Source: Streptomyces sp. NBC_00287 (GTDB lineage Bacteria; Actinomycetota; Actinomycetes; Streptomycetales; Streptomycetaceae). From it: a stretch of 64,000 nt of DNA. The position numbers and the translations under genes are program-made. Positions 16,601 through 24,942 of the stretch are shown one piece after another. Position 1 is the stretch's first letter. Each line of letters opens with the position of its first letter. The stretch is taken from NCBI RefSeq assembly GCF_036173105.1, contig NZ_CP108053.1, positions 7,502,001 to 7,566,000 of the forward strand, given 5' to 3'. A model generated the notes under the pieces. That model was given only the letters and a program-made list of their open reading frames with translations, was not told the origin of the DNA and searched no databases.

Positions 16601-17641
16601 TTACCGCCCGGTAGCGGCGGTTGTGGAGGGGGTGGCGAGCATCGACTCGTCATCGTTGCCGGGCAGCACGTCGTCGCCGGGCAGGACGACTCCGGGGTCG
16701 GGCAGGGGGAGCGAGGGACCCGGCGACGGCTCGGCGGCCGGGGTGCTGTGCGTCGGCCGCGGGGCGGCCGGGGACGCGGACCGGGACGGGGACGGCGTAC
16801 GGGATCCGGCGTCCGACGGGCGGGCGCTCGGCGTGGGGGACGGATCGCGCCGCGCCGGCTCGGAGCCCTCGGGTTCCGGACTCGAACCGCCCGCCGCCGA
16901 GAGGTCGGGCACGACCCGGTGTCCTGCCAGGAAGTACGCGAACCAGGCCCGGACCGTCCGCAGATACGCCGTCGAGTGGTTGTAGCCGAGGATCGCCGCG
17001 TCCAGGTCGCCCGGCACGGACAGATCGCGTCCGCCCGCGCACAGATAGCGTCCGGCGGCGAGCGCGGCGTCGAAGACGTTGTGCGGGTCGGCCCGCGCGT
17101 CGCCGTTGCCGTCCGCGCCCCAGACCGCCCAGGTCGACGGGATGAACTGCATCGGGCCCACCGCACGGTCGTACCCGGTGTCCCCGTCGTACGCCCCGCC
17201 GTCGCTGTCCCGGATCAGGGCGAAGCGGACGCCGTCAAGACGTGGGCCGAGGATCGGGGTCAGGGTCGTACCGTCCGCGGTCAGTCGTCCGCCGCCCGCC
17301 TGACCGGACTCCACCTGGCCGATCGCGGCCAGCAGCTGCCACCGCAGCCGGCAGCCGGGCGTGGAGCGGTGCAGGCGTGCCTCGGCCCGGCGGTAGGCGG
17401 CGAACACGCTCGCCGGCAGCGCACCGCCCGCCGGTGACGTCGCCGCCTGCCGCTCCCGGGCGGCTCGCAACGGCGGCAGATCGGTCCGGTACGGGGTGTC
17501 CCCGGACACGCTCGACCCCCGCCCGGCGGGTACGGCGGCCCGCGCCTCGCTGACCCCCGGTGCCTGGGACGCGGTCAGCGCCGCCATCGCCGCCGCCGCG
17601 ACCGCCGTACCCCTGAGCCCTCTGCCCCTGTGTCCCGCCAT
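16601..17641 (-). CDS. secreted MltB-like lytic transglycosylase
   Basis: 346 aa. It has a signal peptide (Arg-rich start, Ala-rich core, AxA region near residue 35). The transglycosylase domain follows, with LLAAIGQVESGQAGGG carrying the catalytic Glu, then VGPMQFIPSTWAVWGADGNG and a C-terminal YNHSTAYLRTVRAWFAYF. It cleaves peptidoglycan glycan strands outside the membrane. The last 95 residues are a Ser/Pro/Thr-rich tail, probably wall-associated. GGAGGGG precedes the ATG at 17639-17641. It lies 54 bp upstream of the sigma-factor gene on the same strand, so the two may be co-transcribed. Confidence 0.85.
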   Translation of the reverse strand: MAGHRGRGLRGTAVAAAAMAALTASQAPGVSEARAAVPAGRGSSVSGDTPYRTDLPPLRAARERQAATSPAGGALPASVFAAYRRAEARLHRSTPGCRLRWQLLAAIGQVESGQAGGGRLTADGTTLTPILGPRLDGVRFALIRDSDGGAYDGDTGYDRAVGPMQFIPSTWAVWGADGNGDARADPHNVFDAALAAGRYLCAGGRDLSVPGDLDAAILGYNHSTAYLRTVRAWFAYFLAGHRVVPDLSAAGGSSPEPEGSEPARRDPSPTPSARPSDAGSRTPSPSRSASPAAPRPTHSTPAAEPSPGPSLPLPDPGVVLPGDDVLPGNDDESMLATPSTTAATGR

Positions 17642-17754
17642 GTCGTGATCCCCTCCCTGTCGCGCTCTCGTCGTCTGCTCTACGTGGTGGGGAGGCGGGT
17701 CCGTCGCGGAGATCCGGTGACCGCGCGGGCTGCCCGGAAATCCGTGCGGCGCGT

Positions 17755-17766
17755 TAGGTTGAGCGC
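17755..17766 (+). promoter_or_regulatory. leaderless promoter of the 17767 gene (-10 to start codon)
   Basis: TAGGTT (17755-17760) lies 6 nt before the GTG at 17767. Transcription would therefore start at the start codon itself. The -35 is not convincing. Confidence 0.4.
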
Positions 17767-18018
17767 GTGCGACTGAGAGTGGAATTCACGACCGAGCCCT
17801 TCGACCTCGACGAGGCCCCCGCGCACGCGGTTGTCGCCCGCCAGGTCATCGAGGCGGCCGAGCTGGACGCGGTGGACGTCGGCCCGTTCGGCAACACCGC
17901 CGAGGGCAGCGCCGACGCCGTCCTCACCGCCGTCGACGCGCTGCTGCGCAAGACCCTGGAGTCCGGCGCCACCCGCGTCTCGCTCCAGGTCAATGTGGTC
18001 GGGGAGGGGCAGCGGTGA
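17767..18018 (+). CDS. small MTH1187/UPF0045-like protein
   Basis: 83 aa. The second half (VGPFGNTAEGSADAVLTAVD, then ESGATRVSLQVNV) resembles the ligand-binding fold of the MTH1187/YkoF-type small proteins, in which a Gly-Asn/Thr-rich loop precedes a helix and a final beta strand. That match is by eye and moderate. It may bind a small molecule. The stop overlaps the next gene as GTGA, so it is translationally coupled to an HTH regulator. It starts with GTG 6 nt after a TAGGTT -10, so it is probably leaderless. Confidence 0.55.
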   Translation: MRLRVEFTTEPFDLDEAPAHAVVARQVIEAAELDAVDVGPFGNTAEGSADAVLTAVDALLRKTLESGATRVSLQVNVVGEGQR

Positions 18019-18374
18019 ACGAGGAGCCCTTCATCACGGCCGTGAAGCCGCTGGTCGACGCCATGGGCGGCGAAATGGTCCCACCCGACGAGGCGGGGCC
18101 CGACGATGTCGTGCTCACCTGGGAGGGCTCCGACGTCGTCGCCGTACGGCTGCCGCAGCTCGCGGACTCCCTGGACCACATCCTGGCCGCCATGGAGCGC
18201 AAGCAGGGCAAGCCCCTCGCCGACCTGGACCGCAAGGCCAAGCAGGAGGTCGTACGGATACTCGAGGCGCGCGGCGCCTTCTCCGTACGGCACGGCGTGG
18301 AGACCGTGGCCGGCGCCCTCGGCGTCAGCCGCTTCACCGTCTACAACTATCTGAACCGGGAGAAGGGGGCCTGA
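18015..18374 (+). CDS. HTH regulator with YheO/DauR-type C-terminal domain
   Basis: 119 aa. The C-terminal 45 residues (VVRILEARGAFSVRHGVETV, then AGALGVSRFTVYNYLNRE) match the helix-turn-helix that ends YheO/DauR-family regulators. The N-terminal 70 residues are shorter than, and unlike, the usual PAS-like YheO domain. It is coupled to the MTH1187-like gene (GTGA overlap) and is followed by a hairpin terminator, then the uricase operon. By position it is the best local candidate to bind the TCAACA-N3-TGTTGA operators of urate genes. That is inference only. Confidence 0.7.
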   Translation: MNEEPFITAVKPLVDAMGGEMVPPDEAGPDDVVLTWEGSDVVAVRLPQLADSLDHILAAMERKQGKPLADLDRKAKQEVVRILEARGAFSVRHGVETVAGALGVSRFTVYNYLNREKGA

Positions 18375-18413
18375 AGGCGTTGGGGGGCTCCCGGGTGGCC
18401 TGACGGGGTGCTC

Positions 18414-18437
18414 CCGGGTTTCGTTACCCGGAATTTT
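18414..18437 (+). terminator. short intrinsic terminator
   Basis: CCGGGT (18414-18419) and ACCCGG (18426-18431) pair around TTCGTT and are followed by AATTTT. It lies 40 bp after the HTH gene and directly before the uricase promoter. Confidence 0.55.
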
Positions 18438-18451
18438 CAACAAAGTGTTGA
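18437..18451. promoter_or_regulatory. TCAACA-N3-TGTTGA operator at uricase operon
   Basis: TCAACAAAGTGTTGA is a perfect 6-3-6 palindrome, identical in its arms to the one at catalase (2560-2574). It overlaps the -35 of the uraD promoter. Confidence 0.7.
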
Positions 18452-18477
18452 CGTGGGTTCGCGCAGGGCGTTAGCTA
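18448..18477 (+). promoter_or_regulatory. uraD-hiuH-uricase promoter
   Basis: -35 TTGACG (18448-18453), an 18-bp spacer and -10 TAGCTA (18472-18477). The start would lie about 30 nt before the GTG at 18515. A TTCAACA half-site occurs downstream at 18489-18495. Confidence 0.65.
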
Positions 18478-18514
18478 TCGGCAGCCCGTTCAACACAAGG
18501 CCACGGAGGCTCCC

Positions 18515-19024
18515 GTGACGTCCACATCCACGCCGGGCCTGATCCGGTTCAACGCCCTGGAGCAGCACGCGGCCTTCGCAGCGCTCCACGAGGCGTGCGC
18601 CTCCCGGGCGTGGGCCGAGCGACTCCTCGCCGCTCGCCCGTACGCCACCGTCGAGGCCCTCTACAGCGCCAGCGACGCCGCCACGGCCGAGCTGACCGCC
18701 GCGGACCTCGACGAGGCGATGGCCGGCCACCCGCCGATCGGCCGCCCCAAGCCCGGCGACCCGACCTCGGCCCGCGAACAGCGCGGCATGGCCGGCGCCT
18801 CCGAGGAGCTCAAGGCCGAGATGCTCGAACTGAACCTGGCCTACCAGGACAAGTTCGGCCATGTCTTCCTGATCTGCGCCACCAGCCGGACCGGCGAGCA
18901 GATGCGCGACGCGGTCAAGGAGCGGATCGGTAACTCGCCGGAGCAGGAGCGCGAGATCGTCCGCACCGAGCTGGGCAAGATCAACCGCATCCGACTGGCC
19001 CGACTCGTCGAAGAGGAAGCCTGA
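18515..19024 (+). CDS. uraD: OHCU decarboxylase
   Basis: 169 aa. It converts 2-oxo-4-hydroxy-4-carboxy-5-ureidoimidazoline to S-allantoin, the third step from urate. The catalytic His72 sits in HPPIG. It is followed by SAREQRGM, then NLAYQDKFGHVFLICATSR and GEQMRDAVKERIGN, all conserved in UraD. GGAGG precedes the GTG at 18515-18517. It is the first gene of uraD-hiuH-uox, with 4-6 bp between genes. Confidence 0.93.
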   Translation: MTSTSTPGLIRFNALEQHAAFAALHEACASRAWAERLLAARPYATVEALYSASDAATAELTAADLDEAMAGHPPIGRPKPGDPTSAREQRGMAGASEELKAEMLELNLAYQDKFGHVFLICATSRTGEQMRDAVKERIGNSPEQEREIVRTELGKINRIRLARLVEEEA

Positions 19025-19028
19025 CACC

Positions 19029-19418
19029 ATGAGCACCAGCACCACCGCTTCCGTGTCCACGCACATCCTGGACACCTCCGTCGGCCGCCCCGCCGAGGGC
19101 GTCGCCATCGAGCTCTCCGCCCGCAGCGGCCGGGAGGCCGATTGGCAGACGCTCGGCGGTTCCGCGACCGACGCGGACGGCCGGTGCAAGGACCTCCCGG
19201 CGCTGCCGGCGGGGACCACACACGTACGGCTCGACTTCGCCGTAGAGCCGTATTTCGAGAAGAAGCAAGCCGATGCGCAGCAGGACGCCCCCGCGAATCG
19301 GGACAGCGGTGCGTTTTTTCCAGAGGTAGCGATCACCTTCGCCGTCAAGCCCGGCGAGCACTACCACGTACCGCTGCTGCTCAACCCGTTCGGCTACTCC
19401 GTTTACCGAGGGAGCTAG
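19029..19418 (+). CDS. hiuH: 5-hydroxyisourate hydrolase (transthyretin-like)
   Basis: 129 aa. It hydrolyses 5-hydroxyisourate, the uricase product, to OHCU. It carries the family hallmarks: N-terminal THILDTSVGRPAEGV, central TDADGR, and the C-terminal YRGS signature with a conserved His in EHYHVPLLLNPFGYS. It lies between uraD and uricase with 4 and 6 bp gaps, so it is an operon member. Confidence 0.95.
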   Translation: MSTSTTASVSTHILDTSVGRPAEGVAIELSARSGREADWQTLGGSATDADGRCKDLPALPAGTTHVRLDFAVEPYFEKKQADAQQDAPANRDSGAFFPEVAITFAVKPGEHYHVPLLLNPFGYSVYRGS

Positions 19419-19424
19419 CAGAAG

Positions 19425-20348
19425 ATGCCCACGATCCTGGGACAGAACCAGTACGGCAAGGCCGAGAACCGAGTCGTAAAGATCACGCGGGACGGCGCCA
19501 CCCATCACATCAAGGACCTCAATGTATCCGTGGCGCTGAGCGGCGACATGGAGGAGGTCCACTACTCCGGCTCCAACGCCAACGTCCTGCCGACCGACAC
19601 CACCAAGAACACGGTGTACGCGTTCGCCAAGGAGTACGGCATCGAGTCCGCCGAGCAGTTCGGCATTCACCTCGCCCGGCACTTCGTGACCTCGCAGGAG
19701 CCGATCAAGACCGCGCGGATCCGTATCGAGGAGTACGCCTGGGAGCGGATCGAGACCTCCGACGCCAACTCCAAGTTCATCGGCGCCGACGAGGTCAAGC
19801 ACTCCTTCGTACGCCAGGGCCAGGAGACCCGCGTCACCCAGATCACCTACGACGGCTCGTCGTGGGAGGTCATCTCGGGTCTGAAGGACCTGGTCGTGAT
19901 GAACTCGACCAACTCCGAGTTCTGGGGCTACGTCAAGGACAAGTACACGACCCTCCAGGAGGCCTACGACCGGATCCTCGCGACCCAGGTCTCCGGCCGC
20001 TGGCGGTTCAACTGGACCGACGACGAGCAGAAGATGCCCAACTGGGAGAAGTCCTACGAGCAGGTGAAGAAGCACATGCTCCAGGCCTTCGCCGAGACGT
20101 ACTCGCTCTCGCTCCAGCAGACGCTGTACCAGATGGGCTCGCGCATCATCAACAGCCGCAGCGAGATCGACGAGGTCCGCTTCTCGCTCCCGAACAAGCA
20201 CCACTTCCTGGTGGACCTGGAGCCGTTCGGGCTCAAGAACGACAACGAGGTCTACTACGCCGCCGACCGCCCGTACGGCCTGATCGAGGCCACCATCCTG
20301 CGGGACGGCTGCGAGGCGAAGATCCCGGTGGATCTCACCAACCTCTGA
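19425..20348 (+). CDS. uox: urate oxidase (uricase)
   Basis: 307 aa. This cofactor-free oxidase converts urate to 5-hydroxyisourate and H2O2. Two T-fold domains are evident. Motifs include LPTDTTKNTVYAFAKEYG (active-site Thr and Lys region), HFLVDLEPFGLKNDNEVYYA and SRSEIDEVRFSLPNKHHFLV. It is the last gene of the three-gene operon, followed by an 11-bp hairpin. Its H2O2 by-product explains why the same operator type is found at catalase. Confidence 0.97.
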   Translation: MPTILGQNQYGKAENRVVKITRDGATHHIKDLNVSVALSGDMEEVHYSGSNANVLPTDTTKNTVYAFAKEYGIESAEQFGIHLARHFVTSQEPIKTARIRIEEYAWERIETSDANSKFIGADEVKHSFVRQGQETRVTQITYDGSSWEVISGLKDLVVMNSTNSEFWGYVKDKYTTLQEAYDRILATQVSGRWRFNWTDDEQKMPNWEKSYEQVKKHMLQAFAETYSLSLQQTLYQMGSRIINSRSEIDEVRFSLPNKHHFLVDLEPFGLKNDNEVYYAADRPYGLIEATILRDGCEAKIPVDLTNL

Positions 20349-20368
20349 TCACCTCCATATTTCGGCAC

Positions 20369-20394
20369 CCGCGGCCCGCAGGGGCGGGCCGCGG
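20369..20394 (+). terminator. 11-bp hairpin after uricase
   Basis: CCGCGGCCCGC (20369-20379) pairs perfectly with 20384-20394 around AGGG. It starts about 20 nt after the uricase stop. There is no T-run, so readthrough into the deaminase gene remains possible. Confidence 0.6.
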
Positions 20395-20451
20395 TACTCA
20401 AATCTCCCGGGTCCTGCCGTGCCCTCTCCACCGAAGCGCAAAGGACGAATC

Positions 20452-21831
20452 ATGGCAGCAGACCAGCGCATCGTCATCGAGAACTGTGCGATCGCGACCG
20501 TCGACGCGAACGACACCGAGCACGCCTCGGGCTACGTCGTCCTGGGCGGCAACCGCATCGAGGCGCTGGGCGCCGGCAAGGCCCCCGAGGGCCTGGAGAA
20601 CGTCGTACGGCGCATCGACGCCACCGGCCACCTCGTGACCCCCGGCCTGGTCAACACCCACCACCACTTCTACCAGTGGATCACCCGGGGCCTGGCCACC
20701 GACCACAACCTCTTCAACTGGCTCGTCGCCCTGTACCCGACCTGGGCACGCATCGACGAGCAGATGACCTACTCGGCCGCGCAGGGCTCGCTGGCCATGA
20801 TGGCCCGCGGCGGTGTCACCACCGCCATGGACCACCACTACGTCTTCCCGCACGGCTCCGGCGACCTGTCCGGTTCGATCATCCGCGCCGCCCGCGAGAT
20901 GGGTGTCCGCTTCACCCTCGCCCGCGGCTCGATGGACCGCAGCGAGAAGGACGGCGGTCTGCCCCCGGACTTCGCCGTCGAGACCCTGGACGGCGCGCTC
21001 GCCGCCACCGAGGCCACCGTCAAGGAGCACCACGACGCCTCCTTCGACGCGATGACCCAGGTCGCCGTCGCGCCCTGCTCGCCCTTCTCCGTCTCCACCG
21101 AACTGCTGCGCCAGGGCGCCGAACTCGCCCGCAGCCTCGGCGTACGGCTGCACACCCACGGCTCGGAGACGGTCGAGGAGGAGAAGTTCTGCCACGAGCT
21201 GTTCGGCATGGGCCCGACCGACTACTTCGAGTCCACCGGCTGGCTCGGTGAGGACGTGTGGATGGCGCACTGCGTCCACATGAACGACTCCGACATCGCC
21301 GCCTTCGCCCGTACGAAGACGGGTGTTGCCCACTGTCCCTCGTCGAACGCCCGTCTCGCGGCCGGCATCGCCCGCGTCCCCGACATGCTGGCGGCCGGCG
21401 TCCCGGTCGGCCTCGGCGTCGACGGTACGGCGTCCAACGAGTCCGGTGAGCTGCACACCGAACTGCGCAACGCCCTGCTCATCAACCGCCTCGGCGCGCA
21501 CCGGGAAGCGGCGTTGAACGCCCGCCAGGCGCTGCGCCTCGGCACCTACGGCGGCGCCCAGGTCCTGGGCCGTTCCTCGCAGATCGGCTCCCTGGAGCCG
21601 GGCAAGCTCGCCGACCTGGTGCTGTGGAAGCTCGACACCCTGGCCCACGCCTCGATCGCCGACCCGGTGACCGCGCTGGTCTTCGGCGCGGCCGCCCCGG
21701 TCACCGCCTCCTTCGTCAACGGCGAGCAGATCGTGGAGAACAACCGACTGCTCCATGTCGACGAGGACACCATCGCCCGCTCCACGCGGGAGCAGGCCCA
21801 GCGCCTGGCGCGGATCGCCGCGCAGGGCTGA
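20452..21831 (+). CDS. 8-oxoguanine deaminase (amidohydrolase)
   Basis: 459 aa, an amidohydrolase of the AtzB/TrzN-like group. Members next to uricase are 8-oxoguanine deaminases that yield urate. Metal and catalytic residues are visible in GLVNTHHHFYQW, LHTHGSETVEE, WMAHCVHMND and GLGVDGTASNESGELH. The ATG at 20452-20454 follows AAAGGACG. An 11-residue upstream extension starting at GTG 20419 is less likely. It lies 103 bp downstream of uricase on the same strand, with a hairpin between. Its place in urate metabolism suits supply of urate to uricase. Confidence 0.88.
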   Translation: MAADQRIVIENCAIATVDANDTEHASGYVVLGGNRIEALGAGKAPEGLENVVRRIDATGHLVTPGLVNTHHHFYQWITRGLATDHNLFNWLVALYPTWARIDEQMTYSAAQGSLAMMARGGVTTAMDHHYVFPHGSGDLSGSIIRAAREMGVRFTLARGSMDRSEKDGGLPPDFAVETLDGALAATEATVKEHHDASFDAMTQVAVAPCSPFSVSTELLRQGAELARSLGVRLHTHGSETVEEEKFCHELFGMGPTDYFESTGWLGEDVWMAHCVHMNDSDIAAFARTKTGVAHCPSSNARLAAGIARVPDMLAAGVPVGLGVDGTASNESGELHTELRNALLINRLGAHREAALNARQALRLGTYGGAQVLGRSSQIGSLEPGKLADLVLWKLDTLAHASIADPVTALVFGAAAPVTASFVNGEQIVENNRLLHVDEDTIARSTREQAQRLARIAAQG

Positions 21832-21845
21832 CCAGTTGAAGATCT

Positions 21846-21943
21846 CCGGTCGAGGGGGACGGCCCTCGACCGGTGGCCGTGGACCCGAGCGGGGTCCATG
21901 GCGGCCGTCCCCGGGGCGTGCATGGACGTGTGCGCCCCGGGAC
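21846..21943 (+). terminator. three consecutive hairpins after the deaminase gene
   Basis: CCGGTCGAGGG/CCCTCGACCGG (21846-21873) is a perfect 11-bp stem. GGACCC/GGGTCC (21881-21897) is a 6-bp stem. A third stem (21907-21943) pairs GTCCCCGGGGCG with CGCCCCGGGAC and has one bulge. Together they form a strong terminator zone between the deaminase and the permease. Confidence 0.65.
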
Positions 21944-22060
21944 GGTTAACCGTCGCCGCTTTATCGCTTTATCGCTTCAACGGTCCCGCACGACCGCGCA
22001 TCACCTCCTTGAAACCCACGTCAGAGCCGACGTGCTGTTAACCGACCGGAGGAGCCGCCC

Positions 22061-23437
22061 GTGTCCGCCCACCCCGTCGACGAGAAACTGCCCGCCGCCA
22101 AAATGGCGACAACCGGCCTGCAACATGTGGCCGCCATGTACGCGGGCGTCGTCGCCCCACCCCTGATCGTCGGCGCGGCCATCGGCTTGTCCGGCACCGA
22201 ACTGACCTTCCTCACCGGCGCCTGCCTCTTCACGGCGGGCCTCGCGACCTTCCTCCAGACCCTCGGCATCTGGAAGATCGGCGCCCGACTTCCCTTCGTC
22301 AACGGCGTCACCTTCGCCGGCGTCGCCCCCATGACCGCGATCGTCGCCTCCACCGACGACAAGTCCGACGCGCTGCCGATCATCTTCGGAGCGGTGATCG
22401 TCGCGGGCGTCCTGGGCTTCATAGCGGCCCCGTTCTTCAGCAAGATGGTCCGCTTCTTCCCACCGGTGGTCACCGGCACGGTGATCACCCTGATCGGCGT
22501 CTCGCTGCTCCCGGTGGCCTTCGGCTGGGCGCAGGGCCCCAACCCCGTGGCGGACGACTACGGTTCGAGCACCAACCTCGGCCTGGCGGCCGGGACGCTG
22601 CTGATCGTTCTGTTGCTACGCCGCTTCACGCGCGGCTTCGTCAAGCAGATCGCCGTACTGCTGGGCCTGGTGGCGGGCACCCTCCTCGCGATCCCCTTCG
22701 GTGTCACGGACTTCGGCCCGGTGGCGGACGCGGATGTGATCGGCTTCCCGACCCCGTTCCACTTCGGCGCACCGCAGTTCCAGATCGCCGCGATCGTCTC
22801 GATGATCGTGGTGATGGTGGTCTCGATGACCGAATCGACCGCGGACATGCTGGCGTTGGGCGAGATAGTGGACCGACCGGCGGACGAGAAGACGATCGCG
22901 GCCGGCCTGCGAGCGGACGCCCTGGGCTCGGCGATCAGCCCGCTGTTCAACGGCTTCATGTGCAGCGCCTTCGCGCAGAACATCGGCCTGGTCGCGATGA
23001 CGAAGATCCGCAGCCGCTACGTCGTGGCAGCGGGCGGCGGCTTCCTCGTCCTGATGGGCCTGTGCCCGATGGCCGCCTCGCTGATCGCGGTCGTACCGCG
23101 CCCGGTGCTGGGCGGAGCGGGCGTGGTCCTGTTCGGCTCGGTGGCGGCGAGCGGTATCCAGACGCTGGTCCGGGCCGGACTGGAGAAGGACAACAACGTC
23201 CTGATCGTCGCCGTATCCCTGGCGGTGGGCATCATCCCGATCTCCGCCCCGGAGTTCTACCACTCCTTCCCGGAGACCGCCCGGATCGTCCTGGACTCCG
23301 GTATCTCGACGGGCTGTGTGGTGGCGGTCCTGCTGAACCTGGTCTTCAACCACCTGGGCACGGACCGCGACGCCGAGGATGTCACCCACCCGATGGAGGC
23401 GGGCGAGGAGCTCAGGACGGCCCCGGCCACGCCATGA
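22061..23437 (+). CDS. NCS2-family purine (xanthine/urate) permease
   Basis: 458 aa, with about 12-14 hydrophobic helices. It carries NCS2 hallmarks: the N-terminal GLQHVAAMYAGVVAPPLIVG and the central VVSMTESTADMLALGEIVDR region, which contains the Glu and neighbouring residues that bind purine. It imports a purine base with a proton. Genomic context favours xanthine or urate. GGAGGAGC precedes the GTG at 22061-22063. Its 3' end overlaps the convergent exonuclease gene by 26 bp. Confidence 0.88.
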   Translation: MSAHPVDEKLPAAKMATTGLQHVAAMYAGVVAPPLIVGAAIGLSGTELTFLTGACLFTAGLATFLQTLGIWKIGARLPFVNGVTFAGVAPMTAIVASTDDKSDALPIIFGAVIVAGVLGFIAAPFFSKMVRFFPPVVTGTVITLIGVSLLPVAFGWAQGPNPVADDYGSSTNLGLAAGTLLIVLLLRRFTRGFVKQIAVLLGLVAGTLLAIPFGVTDFGPVADADVIGFPTPFHFGAPQFQIAAIVSMIVVMVVSMTESTADMLALGEIVDRPADEKTIAAGLRADALGSAISPLFNGFMCSAFAQNIGLVAMTKIRSRYVVAAGGGFLVLMGLCPMAASLIAVVPRPVLGGAGVVLFGSVAASGIQTLVRAGLEKDNNVLIVAVSLAVGIIPISAPEFYHSFPETARIVLDSGISTGCVVAVLLNLVFNHLGTDRDAEDVTHPMEAGEELRTAPATP

Positions 23438-24005
23438 GATTGGCGAACAGCTCGGCCTGTTCGATCGCGTCGTCCAGGGCGTGATGCGTGTGGCGCCGCC
23501 TGCTCAGCAGGTGGCGCGGCATCGTCCCCTTGGCGACGGCCCGCAGCGGCAGCCCGGCCTTGGTCGCGTAGAGCGTCTTCATGTCGAGGCATCCGGAGTG
23601 CCCGAAGGGACTCGACCCGGTGAACCGGATCAAGTACCAGTACAGAAAGGTCCAGTCGTACGAGGCCGGGTAGCCGCACATGACCGGCTGCGCGCCCTCG
23701 CTGACCTCCCCGACCCACCGGCCGAACTCCGCCAGGGCAACGGCCGGTTCACTCCCTTCCCTGCCGAGGCGCTCCCGGTCGAACCCACTGACCGCGAGCG
23801 CCTCCGGCACGAAGTCCTCGCTGATCGGCCGGAGTTCACGGTAGAAGGTGTGACGCTCGGGATCCTCCGCCGTGAACCTCTCGGCGTCCTGGCGCCCGGC
23901 GACGGCGGCACCGAGACTGAGCATGGAGTACGGCCCCGGAATGGGGCCGTCGGCCTCGATGTCGACGGAGATGTAGAGGCTGGGTTTGACGCGTCGTGCG
24001 GACAT
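23412..24005 (-). CDS. DnaQ-like 3'-5' exonuclease domain protein
   Basis: 197 aa. A DEDDh-type exonuclease fold is suggested by exo I YISVDIEADGPIPGPYSMLS, exo II around YPASYDWTFLYWYL, and exo III HTHHALDDAIEQAELFANLM with the catalytic His and Asp. It should degrade single-stranded nucleic acid from the 3' end. Substrate unknown. The ATG at 24003-24005 is the only reasonable start. Convergent with, and overlapping, the purine permease gene by 26 bp. Confidence 0.8.
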   Translation of the reverse strand: MSARRVKPSLYISVDIEADGPIPGPYSMLSLGAAVAGRQDAERFTAEDPERHTFYRELRPISEDFVPEALAVSGFDRERLGREGSEPAVALAEFGRWVGEVSEGAQPVMCGYPASYDWTFLYWYLIRFTGSSPFGHSGCLDMKTLYATKAGLPLRAVAKGTMPRHLLSRRRHTHHALDDAIEQAELFANLMAWPGPS

Positions 24006-24049
24006 GGGACCGGAGCATCGCAGGCGGGAGTCCTCCGCCGCATCCGAAT

Positions 24050-24871
24050 TCAGGGGCGAAGGCCGGCCTGGCAGGGCGTGGCCGCGGGCAGCCGGCCGGT
24101 GAAGTACGAGCGGGGCGGGACGCCCATCAGGGAGCGGAAGTCGGACGTCATGTGCGACTGGTCGTAGTAGCCGGTGGCGGCGGCGAGTTCGGCCCAGGGC
24201 GCGGACGTGGCGTGGGTGAGGACCGTGCGTACGCGGTTGATCCGGGCGTAGTGCTTGGGGGACAGGCCCACGCCCTCCGCGAAGAGGTTGCGCAACTGGC
24301 GCTCGCTGACCGCCAGTTCACGGGCCACCTCGCTGACCTGTCCCGGTGCGTGACCGATCCGTACCGACAGCGCGTCGACCCCGGCCCGCACCAGCTCGGA
24401 GCGGGTCCGGTCGGCGGCGGCCGTCAGCCGCTCGGGAAGGACGTCCGCCAGGTGGGCCACTGTCTCTTCCGGTGCCAACCACCGCAATTCGCGCTCCAGT
24501 TGATGTGCCGTGCTGCTCGGCAGCTCACCCAGTGGCACGACTTGCCCCACCAGCGCGACCGCCGGGATGCCCAGCAGGGGGCGGGCCGTGCCGGGTGCGA
24601 GCCGCATCTCCACGCAGGAGGCGAGGGCCTTGCGGTCGTGGTAGGAGGCCCGCACCCGTGGTCCGACGGCGAGGACGTCGCGGTGCCCCGTCACCCCCAC
24701 CCGTACGACGACCTTCGTGCCCGCGTCCGGGAGGTGCACGAACGCCTCCTCGGGCGGGCCGACGGCGGACACGGCGCTGATTGTGGGGATCCAGGGACGC
24801 AGGGCCTCGGGCATGGGAAGGGCCTGCTCGGCACGTGCGTTCGTCACCCCTTCACCGTAGACGAGCCGCAC
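24050..24871 (-). CDS. AraC-family transcriptional regulator
   Basis: Up to 273 aa. The C-terminal AraC HTH pair is clear: QVSEVARELAVSERQLRNLF, then WAELAAATGYYDQSHMTSDF. The N-terminal domain, with no recognised motif, presumably senses a ligand. The start is uncertain: GTG 24869-24871 and GTG 24845-24847 both lack a well-placed ribosome site, and an ATG at 24814 is also possible. It is divergent from the NmrA-family reductase 71 bp away, its most likely target. Confidence 0.75.
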   Translation of the reverse strand: MRLVYGEGVTNARAEQALPMPEALRPWIPTISAVSAVGPPEEAFVHLPDAGTKVVVRVGVTGHRDVLAVGPRVRASYHDRKALASCVEMRLAPGTARPLLGIPAVALVGQVVPLGELPSSTAHQLERELRWLAPEETVAHLADVLPERLTAAADRTRSELVRAGVDALSVRIGHAPGQVSEVARELAVSERQLRNLFAEGVGLSPKHYARINRVRTVLTHATSAPWAELAAATGYYDQSHMTSDFRSLMGVPPRSYFTGRLPAATPCQAGLRP

Positions 24872-24942
24872 GGCACGCGGGGCAGGCGAACCGTGCCGGA
24901 ATTTCCAAGAGTTCGATGCCGCGACCGGCGCACCGTGGGTAC

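Noticed and set aside
18419..18433. AllR-like 15-mer TTTCGTTACCCGGAA before the uricase operon
   Set aside because: The match is weak, and the bases are better explained as the stem-loop terminator of the upstream regulator gene.
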